Origin: Chryseobacterium sp. OSA05B
Lineage (GTDB): Bacteria > Bacteroidota > Bacteroidia > Flavobacteriales > Weeksellaceae
Direction of reading: 5' to 3'
Length of the DNA stretch: 64,000 nucleotides
Assembly (NCBI RefSeq): GCF_019970065.1
Contig: NZ_JAHXYH010000002.1
Span: forward strand, 248,001 to 312,000
Shown here in pieces: positions 8,173-15,805 of the stretch. The stretch's first letter is position 1, and every line of letters starts with the position of its first letter. The translations under genes and the position numbers were made by a program. The notes beneath the pieces were generated by a model. It was not told the DNA's origin, did not search any database, and saw nothing but the letters and a program-made list of their open reading frames with translations.

Positions 8173-9612
8173 ATGAAACCGTTTGCAGTTTTAATACCAG
8201 AAAGGATTGACATTGAAGGCATAGTAAATGTCAATCCTTCTCTTTTTGAAGAGGATTACTTACGATATTTGATTAATATGATAGTGATTAAGCAGGGGCG
8301 AATGATTGAGAATCATGAGTTAGAGATGGAACTAGTTTTTGATAAAAAACCTTATTATGGGTGTTCTGAAAGGTATGTTAAGATTGAGTCACTAAAAAAA
8401 GGAACCCAATACCCAAAACACAAAAAATTGTGTGAATACCTTTGCCGGGATAGCGTTATGGTGAATAGAAGCAGAACGACAACAAAGTTGGTGAGTATAT
8501 TTGAGAGAATCCCATATATCCCAGAAAAGAACTCTTTTGAATATAGGATTGGGGCATATTATAGGAAAAGCAAGTTAAAAATAGAATTCATTCAGGATCA
8601 GCAAATCATTAAAGCAATCAAAGGGAATGAATCAAAGTGTGACAGCGAGTTAAAACGAGGTCATTATAAATTCTTCCAAAAATATTTTGATCAAAACAGG
8701 CTACAAATTGATTTACCAAAAGCAGTTGAATTATGTGAGTTGAGACATGAAGGTCATAAGCAGTATGATAAATACGTAAAAGAGATGACCCAAATCACAA
8801 ACCTTTATAATGGTATTTATAGACTGACTTTTAAAAAGAATTCATTAGGAAGAATTTATACCAACCTTACCCAATTACCTAAAGTTTATAGAAGGTTTGT
8901 ATCCTATAATGATAAGAAGTTATCCGAAATGGATGTATCTAATTCTGTAATCTTCTTTATGGGGATATTGTTAGAGAATATTCTTGATAAAGATTCTATT
9001 AAAGAATTATTTAATAAAGATATATATAATAATATATTAAATGGAGAGAGTTCTTTCCTCCTACTAATGTTTTATAAATCTTTTGAAAACCTTTCACAGA
9101 GGGAGGTTCAGCTGATACAACAACTAGGCAGGAATGGTACATTTTATGACGAGTTTGTTTTTTTATTTGATGAGTACTTTACTTTTGAAGAGATGAGAGA
9201 TCTTTATGAAGAAGATAATGAAGATAGCTATGTAGGAACTGACAAACAAAAAAGAAAGATTAGCAAAAAACAATTATTGGCAATGCTCTTTGCTAAACCA
9301 ATCCAGTATTTGAAAGAACAAGAGGTTTTTAAAATGAAGTTTCCTGAATTGTTGGACAGGATTAATAAGTTCAAAGATGAGGTTGGGCACGAAAAACTCT
9401 CATATCTTCTTTTTCAGATTGAAGCCTGTTTTGTTTTGGATGTTGTAGGTCGAATTTTTAATAAAGAAAACTATAGAAATGCTCCAGTGTTTACTCTGCA
9501 TTACTGCTTAATCACTACGTCAGATTACGTGGATAAGCTAGAGCAAGTTTTCAATGAAAGTTTTATTGAATATTTTGATTGTTTTCCTAAAACAGAGATT
9601 AAGGAATGGTAG
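8173..9612 (+). CDS. Putative replication protein with family-A-polymerase-like motifs
   Basis: 479 residues; the ATG follows the previous stop without a gap. The core resembles a single-subunit polymerase palm: GRIYTNLTQLPK then KLSEMDVSN (motif A-like, D254). This is followed by a basic helix RKISKKQLLAMLFAKPIQYL (motif B-like, about 361-380). A C-terminal strand APVFTLHYCLITTSDYVDKL (about 437-456) sits where motif C would be. Where such proteins carry His-Asp, this one has His-Tyr (H443-Y444), so catalysis may be lost. The assignment rests on motif order only, so confidence is moderate. Alternatives are an unrelated element-specific DNA-binding protein or primase partner. Confidence 0.45.
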   Translation: MKPFAVLIPERIDIEGIVNVNPSLFEEDYLRYLINMIVIKQGRMIENHELEMELVFDKKPYYGCSERYVKIESLKKGTQYPKHKKLCEYLCRDSVMVNRSRTTTKLVSIFERIPYIPEKNSFEYRIGAYYRKSKLKIEFIQDQQIIKAIKGNESKCDSELKRGHYKFFQKYFDQNRLQIDLPKAVELCELRHEGHKQYDKYVKEMTQITNLYNGIYRLTFKKNSLGRIYTNLTQLPKVYRRFVSYNDKKLSEMDVSNSVIFFMGILLENILDKDSIKELFNKDIYNNILNGESSFLLLMFYKSFENLSQREVQLIQQLGRNGTFYDEFVFLFDEYFTFEEMRDLYEEDNEDSYVGTDKQKRKISKKQLLAMLFAKPIQYLKEQEVFKMKFPELLDRINKFKDEVGHEKLSYLLFQIEACFVLDVVGRIFNKENYRNAPVFTLHYCLITTSDYVDKLEQVFNESFIEYFDCFPKTEIKEW

Positions 9613-9631
9613 ATTGAACGTACCACTAATT

Positions 9632-9641
9632 CCCCCCCCCC
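9632..9641 (+). repeat. Run of ten C bases
   Basis: A C10 homopolymer in very AT-rich intergenic DNA, 20 bp after the putative replication gene. It is prone to slippage but lies outside any recognised frame. Confidence 0.9.
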
Positions 9642-9724
9642 TCAAAATATTTTATGATAAGGAAGTACCAGACGAATTCAAATAGGTAAAAAATTAAGGT
9701 ATGTTTAGAGAATGTAATTAGGTT

Positions 9725-10069
9725 TTACCTCACCCAATCATTATAATTAGTAAAATGAATAAGAGCAATCACTTTGTTTGCTAATCTCTCTTCGGCAGTA
9801 TTAGAACTTACATTGGTTGCGAGAGTGATTTTCCCCGTTTCATCAAATATATTCTCATTAGAAAATTTGATGTAAGAACTGTATTTGTTGTTATCAATAT
9901 TGGTTACGACATTGAAAGAAATAATCCCATAGCTGTGTAAGAATGTATCCAAGAAATTAAAATAATCCATTCCAGCACCAATAAATTTTGAATGGATAAA
10001 TCTTTTTACATCAGTATCAAGAGACGAAAAATAATCTCTCATCATAGAGTTAAACTTTGAGTTGCTCAT
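9725..10069 (-). CDS. Hypothetical protein in the element
   Basis: 114 residues, no signal peptide or membrane helix. An amphipathic helical start (MSNSKFNSMMRDYFSSLDTD) leads to a mixed domain ending FTNYNDWVR. It is the only leftward gene in this part of the element. No family recognised. Its promoter would lie in the AT-rich stretch 10070-10150, beside the large hairpin. Confidence 0.55.
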   Translation of the reverse strand: MSNSKFNSMMRDYFSSLDTDVKRFIHSKFIGAGMDYFNFLDTFLHSYGIISFNVVTNIDNNKYSSYIKFSNENIFDETGKITLATNVSSNTAEERLANKVIALIHFTNYNDWVR

Positions 10070-10153
10070 AAAACTTGGAATGTTTAATTTTGTGAAAAGT
10101 TAAAAATATAAAAATAGGAAAGAAAAATAATTATAACTATTAAATAAATCACG

Positions 10154-10308
10154 AAGCGTTAAGCTGTTGTTTGCAGGGAAATCGGCAAAATTTCAAGATA
10201 CAAAACAACAAGTAAAAATGCCTCGTCCATTATGGGCGTTGGGATGTACTTGTTTGTATCTGGGTTTTGCCGAACCTCTCTGCAACAAGGCTTGAAACCT
10301 CAACGCTT
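10154..10308. repeat. 155-nt long imperfect inverted repeat
   Basis: The arms pair in register at five blocks: AAGCGTT/AACGCTT (10154-10160 with 10302-10308), TTGCAG/CTGCAA (10171-10176 with 10280-10285), TCGGCAAAA/TTTTGCCGA (10182-10190 with 10265-10273), GATACAAA/TTTGTATC (10197-10204 with 10253-10260) and ACAAGTA/TACTTGT (10208-10214 with 10247-10253). It is richer in G+C than its surroundings. It can fold as DNA or RNA, and lies just upstream of the membrane protein at 10360. Confidence 0.85.
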
Positions 10309-10359
10309 TTTTGTTACACTAAATTCATTGTTAGGGGTTTTAATGAATCAAATAACATC

Positions 10360-10791
10360 ATGAATAAACACTCAATTACCCTGTTACTACTTATCGGCTT
10401 AATGCTTTATGTTTCGGCACACCTATTTACATTTAACCTCAAATGGTATTATTTTATTATAATCTTCATTATCTCTTATGTTTGTGGGAAAGTTATACAC
10501 TCCACAAAAGAAGGGTTTAATATCAAATCACTAGTTTTTCAAACCAACACGGATTATAAACAGGATTTCACGACTGAAATAATCTCAGATTTTAAGGGAA
10601 ATACCATCATTTTATTAGGAAACTTTAATAATGAACAAAGACTATCAGAAGATGATTTGAGGGTTTTACTACTCAAGGCAAACAGAACTACTATTATGAA
10701 ATCTTTAAAACAGGGAAAAGCTATTACAATTTCCTTTTCTTATAATGATTATCCTGTTTTTGTGGAATTTGAAAAAATATTAAGCTTTTAA
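10360..10791 (+). CDS. Small membrane protein, element cargo
   Basis: 143 residues from the ATG at 10360; the frame is open further upstream, but that would read through the arm of the large hairpin, so the later start with a hydrophobic N-terminus is preferred. Two membrane helices (about residues 6-24 and 29-44) are followed by a ~95-residue soluble domain. No family recognised. Confidence 0.55.
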   Translation: MNKHSITLLLLIGLMLYVSAHLFTFNLKWYYFIIIFIISYVCGKVIHSTKEGFNIKSLVFQTNTDYKQDFTTEIISDFKGNTIILLGNFNNEQRLSEDDLRVLLLKANRTTIMKSLKQGKAITISFSYNDYPVFVEFEKILSF

Positions 10792-10807
10792 CCGTGCCCT
10801 CAATTTT

Positions 10808-10938
10808 CTTTTTTTATGAAACTTTGGCCTCCTATTAACTTGAAAAGAGAATCGAAAAATCAGGGAGCACACATATAGGTATATCTGACCAATTATTGTA
10901 CTGTACATAATTTTTAACAATCAATAAAAACAAATACC
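10808..10938 (+). promoter_or_regulatory. Leader/promoter region, first copy
   Basis: The non-coding block before the gene at 10939 closely resembles 11395-11520. Shared words include TTGAAAAGA, a TATA-rich centre and TTTTAACAATCAATAAAA just before the start. A near-palindrome TGTACTGTACA lies near 10901-10911. Confidence 0.5.
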
Positions 10939-11379
10939 ATGAAAATCAATAAAAACGAAATAATTGCACGCCTATTTATGTTCTTAGTATTCTTTATTCC
11001 TTTCGTTGTCGGTGGAGCATCATTAATGTGGATAGGTTATTGCCAAAATAATAGCGTTAATCTGATATTTGGATTAGTTTTAAGTTGTTTAGGTTTATTT
11101 CAGGTTTTCCAAAAGTACAAAATCAGTTATGTATTTGTAGCTATACCGATTCTATTAGTTGTAGCGGGTATTGCTGGAACATTACTCTTCATTTTTTTCT
11201 ACTTACCATTTTTCTATAAAGAGAGTTTGGCTCTTGATTTAGAAATATTAACCTTAAAAGGTTGGTTTGTCAGATTTGTGATAATAATAATTGATGTACT
11301 TCTCTTATTTAATGTACTGGTAAATTTTAATAAATGGGCAAAAACTATTGTAAGTAAAGTTAAAAATAGAAAGAAGTGA
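10939..11379 (+). CDS. Four-helix membrane protein, element cargo
   Basis: 146 residues with four predicted membrane helices (about 10-32, 38-55, 60-88, 108-128) and a strongly basic tail (KWAKTIVSKVKNRKK), which by the positive-inside rule places the tail in the cytoplasm. No family recognised. It is preceded by a leader that is repeated after its stop, which suggests a duplicated gene slot whose second gene has decayed. Confidence 0.6.
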   Translation: MKINKNEIIARLFMFLVFFIPFVVGGASLMWIGYCQNNSVNLIFGLVLSCLGLFQVFQKYKISYVFVAIPILLVVAGIAGTLLFIFFYLPFFYKESLALDLEILTLKGWFVRFVIIIIDVLLLFNVLVNFNKWAKTIVSKVKNRKK

Positions 11380-11394
11380 TAATTTCCTCTCTTT

Positions 11395-11520
11395 TATCAA
11401 ATTCTGGTTTCCCCCTATCAATTTGAAAAGATCGTCAAAAAAATTAAGGGTAAATATATAAGTACGGTTAACCGTATTTATTTAGTGGCTCATTGTAATA
11501 ATTTTAACAATCAATAAAAC
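11395..11520 (+). promoter_or_regulatory. Leader/promoter region, second copy, with 14-bp palindrome
   Basis: Homologous to 10808-10938. It carries a perfect 14-bp palindrome, TACGGTTAACCGTA, at 11463-11476, a plausible operator. It now precedes a gene that has lost its start codon. Confidence 0.5.
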
Positions 11521-11527
11521 AACTATC

Positions 11528-11673
11528 AGAAAAAAAATATAATTACAACATTAACAATTATTTCCAGTTCCATCATCTTATCTTGTTAAGGCAGTAATGA
11601 TGACAACACTGCTCAGTCAGTATTTCTGCATCAGGGTAAATGGAAGGTACTTCAGCAACTGGGACTTGGGTAA
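11528..11673 (+). pseudogene. Decayed lipoprotein gene
   Basis: Adding one T at 11528-11529 (CAG to CATG) would restore a start and give MKKN, a hydrophobic signal and a lipobox ILSC. A TAA stop (11587-11589) directly follows the lipobox Cys, and the frame then continues GSNDDNTAQ, a typical sequence after a lipobox. A further open stretch in the next frame (GTWVNNSTG...WIGDKN, to about 11722) suggests an added frameshift. So there are at least a lost start, a nonsense codon and probably a frameshift. Confidence 0.6.
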
Positions 11674-11705
11674 ATAATTCCACTGGAATGAATAGGAGTT
11701 GGATA

Positions 11706-11828
11706 GGAGATAAAAATTAATTGATTTTTACCTTGACGTATCAGAATTTTAGCCCGTTCTTTCATTTTTGGTATATCAGTATCAAAAATAAATTTGAGGG
11801 GCTAAAATCTGGATATGTCAGGAGACTG
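11706..11828 (+). repeat. Structured repeat, copy 1 of 3
   Basis: Outer stem ATTTTAGCCC (11748-11757) with GGGCTAAAAT (11801-11810). Beyond it TGACGTATC and GGATATGTCA extend the pairing. An inner stem TTTTTGGTA (11767-11775) pairs with TATCAAAAA (11782-11790). Homologous copies are at 14288-14412 and 15650-15754, with compensatory base changes in the stem. Confidence 0.85.
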
Positions 11829-12012
11829 TTATAATAGGATTTTTAATTAATTTCCACCTCATTAATAACACCAAAATATAATACGACAGGTTCTGTCGCT
11901 TCTCATGCTTAAATTTACAGAAGTGATTTAAGGGAAGTTAAAAGCAATTTGATAATTTATTTCCCCCTATAATGATAATAACTTATATTTAACAACTTAA
12001 AAAAAACAATCA

Positions 12013-13527
12013 ATGAGAAAAAAAAGTATTCTTTGGCTATTTCTATTAATAGCACTCAGTATTTCGCTGTATTCCTGTAGGAATGATTATTTTCCTGAAA
12101 AAGAAACCCTTAGCAACAGCAGTAAATTTCGGCTTACCTCAAAAACTATTTCTTTAGAAGAAACTAAGCATAAGGTAATGCTTGACGGAGAATTGCAGAA
12201 AGTTCAAGGCAAACTTGGCAAAAACGGGGATTTAGGAAACGGGGTTTCTGTTGATACAGATCATGTGATCTATATAGAAAACGGGTCTAACTACCATACA
12301 TACACCTTTAGGATTGTAAAAGAAAACACTTCCGAAAACGAACCTTTAGAGAACTTAGTTTTGTCTCCACTTCCTGACGGGAGTTATAAAAAATTAATCT
12401 TTACCTACGATTTTACACTTGCTGAAAAACAAAATCTTCTTAATGGTATTCCTGTTAATACAAAGGGGAAAACGACCATAAGAGATTTGGATGCTTCAAT
12501 AATTTCTTCCAAAGTTGCAGGTTGTGTGTATGAAGTAGAAACTTTTTGGAATGAATGCAGTGAGGGAATACATAACCAATTCAATGTTTTTGCATGGGGA
12601 GAATGTACAGCTGAAATAGCACCATCTGCTTATACTATTGCCTATTGGAAGTGCAGTAATGGTGGTGGTGGAAGCGATGGAACAGGTACGGGTACAGGTG
12701 AAGGAGGAAGTACTCCTGGATCAGGAGGATGTGAAGCAGAAGCATTTGAAAACCCAACTGATCCTGTAGGCAGTCCAGGGCTTTGCGGTGGTGGCGTTCC
12801 TACACAACCTAATGTAGGAAATAATACCCCTGATGATCCTTGTGAGAAAACAAAATCAATGTTACCAAGAGTTAGTGCAAATATTGAAGATATTAAGAAG
12901 CAGGCAAAAAAAGCAATGACCGACCCAAAAGCAGGTGAAATTGGTTTTAAGGAAAAGAAAGATGGAACTGTTGTTCCTGCGGATGTAAACGCAGCTCATC
13001 AAGTACAGATTAATAATGTAACAGATGGATATGGTGGCTATCATAACCATACAGGAACAGGTATTCACATGGTGTCTCCACCAGATATTGTCGATACATT
13101 ATTTGGGTTTGCAGCAGCACAAAGTGTAAATGATGGAGTTGGAAATGCTTACTTTGGGATGATAGCAGCAGAACCTTGTAGTACTTGTCTTCCTGATGGT
13201 GTAAAATATGTGCATTATGTGATACGTTTTTCGGGAACAGGATCAGAACTTGGGAATTTTGTATATTCGCCTGCGCAAATGACACAGTTTATAAAAGATT
13301 ATCGAAAGACAGCTTCAGACTTAAGTGATCCATATATAAGCGGAACTATTTTCAGTGATAGTCTGGGAAATCTAAATGAAAAAGGATTAGAAAAATTATT
13401 TTTTGATACTTTGACAAATATAGGATTAGATAACAAGGTTGTTCTTCAACGCGTTGAACCTAACGGAACAGTATATAACTTAAGTAAAAGTAGTACTGGG
13501 ATTATTACAGCAACACCTTGTCCTTAA
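12013..13527 (+). CDS. Large lipoprotein with a C-terminal HxH...SxxD domain
   Basis: 504 residues. Signal and lipobox (ISLYSC, Cys about residue 22) indicate export and lipidation. A beta-rich domain (about 40-215) with several Cys is followed by a low-complexity Gly/Ser/Thr linker (about 216-242). The C-terminal domain (about 280-504) contains GGYHNHTGTGIHMVSPPD, i.e. H344-x-H346 then S355-x-x-D358. This resembles the JAMM/MPN metalloprotease signature, but with 11 rather than 10 residues before the Asp. That reading is an inference. It is followed after 24 nt by a second exported protein, probably cotranscribed. Located between structured repeats 1 and 2. Confidence 0.7.
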   Translation: MRKKSILWLFLLIALSISLYSCRNDYFPEKETLSNSSKFRLTSKTISLEETKHKVMLDGELQKVQGKLGKNGDLGNGVSVDTDHVIYIENGSNYHTYTFRIVKENTSENEPLENLVLSPLPDGSYKKLIFTYDFTLAEKQNLLNGIPVNTKGKTTIRDLDASIISSKVAGCVYEVETFWNECSEGIHNQFNVFAWGECTAEIAPSAYTIAYWKCSNGGGGSDGTGTGTGEGGSTPGSGGCEAEAFENPTDPVGSPGLCGGGVPTQPNVGNNTPDDPCEKTKSMLPRVSANIEDIKKQAKKAMTDPKAGEIGFKEKKDGTVVPADVNAAHQVQINNVTDGYGGYHNHTGTGIHMVSPPDIVDTLFGFAAAQSVNDGVGNAYFGMIAAEPCSTCLPDGVKYVHYVIRFSGTGSELGNFVYSPAQMTQFIKDYRKTASDLSDPYISGTIFSDSLGNLNEKGLEKLFFDTLTNIGLDNKVVLQRVEPNGTVYNLSKSSTGIITATPCP

Positions 13528-13551
13528 TGTTAATTTTATAATAATAAAAAA

Positions 13552-14118
13552 ATGAAAACAATATATTTGAAATTTTTAATGATAGGTTTAATGGCTAGCA
13601 CACTATCATGTTCTGCTCAAAATCTTCCTCTAAACACACCATTTGCTAGTATTCCTAATGGTGCATATATAAAAGATACAAATAATGAATTAATTCCATT
13701 TACAGGCACTTACAAAGCTAATTTCGATGGAAAAGAAATTACTTTATTTATAACTAAACAGGAAAATAAGTTAGAACAAAGCGCTCAGAAAACCTATTAT
13801 ATAGACGCTTTAATTGTAAAGTACATTGTTAAAAATTCTTCGGGAGTTATTTTACAAGACACTCAAAATAATGCATCAAATATTGAATTTTACAGTTTCA
13901 AAATGAGACCAGCAAAAAATGCTTTACAGTTTATTTATACTGGCACAAATTGCCATGTCGGTTGGGGAGATATTTATTTAAAAAAGATTAATGCAACTCA
14001 AATCTCTTGGGAATATCGACCAGATGATATTACAACAACATCTCAAAGTTGCCCGGGTAATCAAGATACTACAATTTATCTTCCTGAAACAAAGGATTTG
14101 ATTTTTACAAAACAATAA
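13552..14118 (+). CDS. DUF6705-like secreted protein
   Basis: 188 residues. Signal peptide with a lipobox-like STLSC then SAQ. The mature start LPLNTPFASIPNGAYIKDTNNELIPFTGTYKA matches the pattern I associate with DUF6705, a small exported family common in Chryseobacterium: a PNGAYIKDTNNEL motif, then GTYKANFDGKEITLFITKQ. The rest is beta-rich and ends in a lipocalin-like series of strands. Function unknown. It is paired with the large lipoprotein upstream and followed by a strong terminator. Confidence 0.72.
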   Translation: MKTIYLKFLMIGLMASTLSCSAQNLPLNTPFASIPNGAYIKDTNNELIPFTGTYKANFDGKEITLFITKQENKLEQSAQKTYYIDALIVKYIVKNSSGVILQDTQNNASNIEFYSFKMRPAKNALQFIYTGTNCHVGWGDIYLKKINATQISWEYRPDDITTTSQSCPGNQDTTIYLPETKDLIFTKQ

Positions 14119-14124
14119 TGATAT

Positions 14125-14148
14125 AAACCGCTTTTCAGCGGTTTTTTT
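14125..14148 (+). terminator. Rho-independent terminator
   Basis: AAACCGCT/AGCGGTTT hairpin with a TTTTTTT tail, seven bases after the DUF6705-like gene. Confidence 0.9.
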
Positions 14149-14287
14149 ATGAGCGGTCTTTAATATTTTTTTAGCATCTTAGTAAAGTTAAATACTTGTA
14201 ATATATATCAAACTAAGTTTTACTAAGTAGATAGAATTTAGTAAACAGAAAATGACTAAACAATTCTGGGATATTAATAGTATATCT

Positions 14288-14412
14288 GGTCAGGAGTAAA
14301 AATTAATGATTTTTAGTATACCCTATTCTGATTTTAGCCTGTTTCTTTCTTTTTTGGTATATCAGTATTATAAGTAAAAGATAGAGGCTAAAATCTGGAT
14401 ATGTCAGGAGAA
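14288..14412 (+). repeat. Structured repeat, copy 2 of 3
   Basis: Outer stem ATTTTAGCCT (14331-14340) with AGGCTAAAAT (14385-14394): the final C:G pair of copy 1 is T:A here. The left end begins GGTCAGGAG and the right end finishes TGTCAGGAG. A separate CTTAGTAAA/TTTACTAAG inverted pair lies just upstream (14178-14227). Confidence 0.82.
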
Positions 14413-14610
14413 TCTATTATTTTGTATTTGTGGTTTAAATGTCAAACTGACAGTAGATTAGGTTTGGTTTATTTATTCTTGTTAAAAGGTTACATTTGGG
14501 AACTGGAATATTGGTCAATAAAGTTTTGGGTAATTAAAGATCAATTAAAAAAAGCAGTAATCGCAGTAGGTACATCTACAAGTGCTGTTAAAAAACATTT
14601 AGGTAAATAA
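14401..14610 (+). pseudogene. DUF3606-like fragment, N-terminus missing
   Basis: The last ~38 codons (WELEYWSIKFWVIKDQLKKA then AVGTSTSAVKKHLGK) match the core of DUF3606, a small family with the pattern YWSEKFGV..EQL..AV..VGTS..AV..YL. The usual N-terminal INVNEDYEV-type segment is absent. The upstream frame instead runs into structured repeat copy 2. It is most likely a truncated gene. Confidence 0.55.
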
Positions 14611-14653
14611 ATAAAGCTGTTATATTGACGGCTTTTTATGTAATATTATACTT

Positions 14654-15064
14654 ATGGCAGTAATAAGAATTCGCTCAATGGGAGTTTTAGATGAAAAAAG
14701 AGTAATCAACTTAATACTCCAAGTAGTAAGTAGGGAGGGAAGATATGCTCTAAAAATAAAATCTAATCAAACTGATGAAGATTTAATGGCAAATAAGTTA
14801 GTGGAATTTAGAGTTTTAACGAGGAATATTTTAAGAGACTCAATAAACGGTGATTCTTTCGAATTTAGTGAAGGAGAAAATTTTGCTTTAGCAAAACTTA
14901 AGGGAGCATACGAATTTATTGAGGAAGAGAAAAAGAGATTAAACCCTAAATACACTATGCAAGTTTGGAATAAGTACAGTAACAATGCACTTGTTGCTGG
15001 TCTTGTAGGTACTATAATTGGAGGGATTGTTGTCGCAATAGTAACAATGTTATTAACAAAATAA
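14654..15064 (+). CDS. Tail-anchored small protein, element cargo
   Basis: 136 residues. It starts AVIRIRSMGVLDEKRVINLILQVVSREGRYALKI, a soluble alpha/beta-like domain, and ends with one membrane helix (about 114-134, ALVAGLVGTIIGGIVVAIVT). The C-terminal anchor with a short tail places the soluble part in the cytoplasm. No family recognised. Confidence 0.6.
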   Translation: MAVIRIRSMGVLDEKRVINLILQVVSREGRYALKIKSNQTDEDLMANKLVEFRVLTRNILRDSINGDSFEFSEGENFALAKLKGAYEFIEEEKKRLNPKYTMQVWNKYSNNALVAGLVGTIIGGIVVAIVTMLLTK

Positions 15065-15071
15065 ATTAATA

Positions 15072-15422
15072 ATGAGTAAAGAACTTTACACGCAAGCATC
15101 GAGATATTAGAATTTAGTTAGTATAGCTTTCAAATGCCCAAAAGGAGCAAAGAACGGTGCAGATTTAAGCTTTATGCAAAATGCAATGACTATGGAAAAC
15201 GGAGATACTTTTGCAAAGCATTTAGGGAGTTTCGAAAAACAGTTTGATAAGGTTAAAAATTATACTTCTAAAGCATTAATAAAATTATCTAAGACCAAGC
15301 CATTTTCTACTGATAAAGAATTTTTCTTGGATTTAGAAAGCAAGATAAATTTTACAGAGATAACTTCACAGTTAATGGATATTGTTAACAAATCAATGGA
15401 TAAAGTTTTGGAGTTGAGATAA
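15072..15422 (+). pseudogene. Gene with in-frame stop, or remnant
   Basis: ATG at 15072 opens a frame MSKELYTQASRY that meets TAG at 15108-15110. The same frame then stays open to 15422, giving FKCPKGAKNGADLSF then a helical segment with GDTFAKHLGSFEKQFDKVKNY. A start at the internal ATG (15174) would make an 82-residue product, so a shortened functional protein remains possible. No family recognised. Confidence 0.45.
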
Positions 15423-15435
15423 TAATTTCCACCAG

Positions 15436-15629
15436 CTCTCAGAGAGTCATGATGATGCATATATTCAATCTTTGATATTCCTATTATACAAAATAAAGAA
15501 CTTTATAAATACCTTTAAACCATTACTGGCAAGCTGTTTAATATGACTTTAGAATCAATATCAATCAAAATGATGTATTCAAAATTAATTTTAAAATAAG
15601 ATTTGTATCTAAAGAACATTTTATACGGT
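15436..15629. repeat. Diverged ~195-bp repeat, copy 1
   Basis: Shares ordered words with 17976-18179: CTCTCAGAG, CTTTAAaCC, CTGGcAAGCTGTTT and TTATACGGT. Copies are diverged, but the order and approximate spacing are kept. Confidence 0.55.
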
Positions 15630-15649
15630 CTTCTACACGACAATAAAAG

Positions 15650-15754
15650 CTTTTTTACCCCAGCGTTCAAAGATTCTAGCCCTTATCTTTTTTTTCTGGT
15701 ATATCAGTGTCAAAAAATAATTTGAGGGGCTGGAATATGTAAATGTTAGGAGAA
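15650..15754 (+). repeat. Structured repeat, copy 3 of 3
   Basis: Outer stem ATTCTAGCCC (15673-15682) with GGGCTGGAAT (15727-15736): one T:A pair of copies 1 and 2 is C:G here and the next is T:G, so pairing is kept. The GGTATATCAGTGTCAAAAA hairpin core is also present. Confidence 0.8.
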
Positions 15755-15805
15755 TGTATCGAAGTTGTTTCGCTTTGCATTTTGCCAATACAATATCATA
15801 GGCAG

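Noticed and set aside
10154..10308. Reading the long hairpin as a classical integron attC site
   Set aside because: attC sites read AAC...GTT at their ends; this one reads GTT...AAC. No integron-type integrase with the extra alpha domain is in the window.
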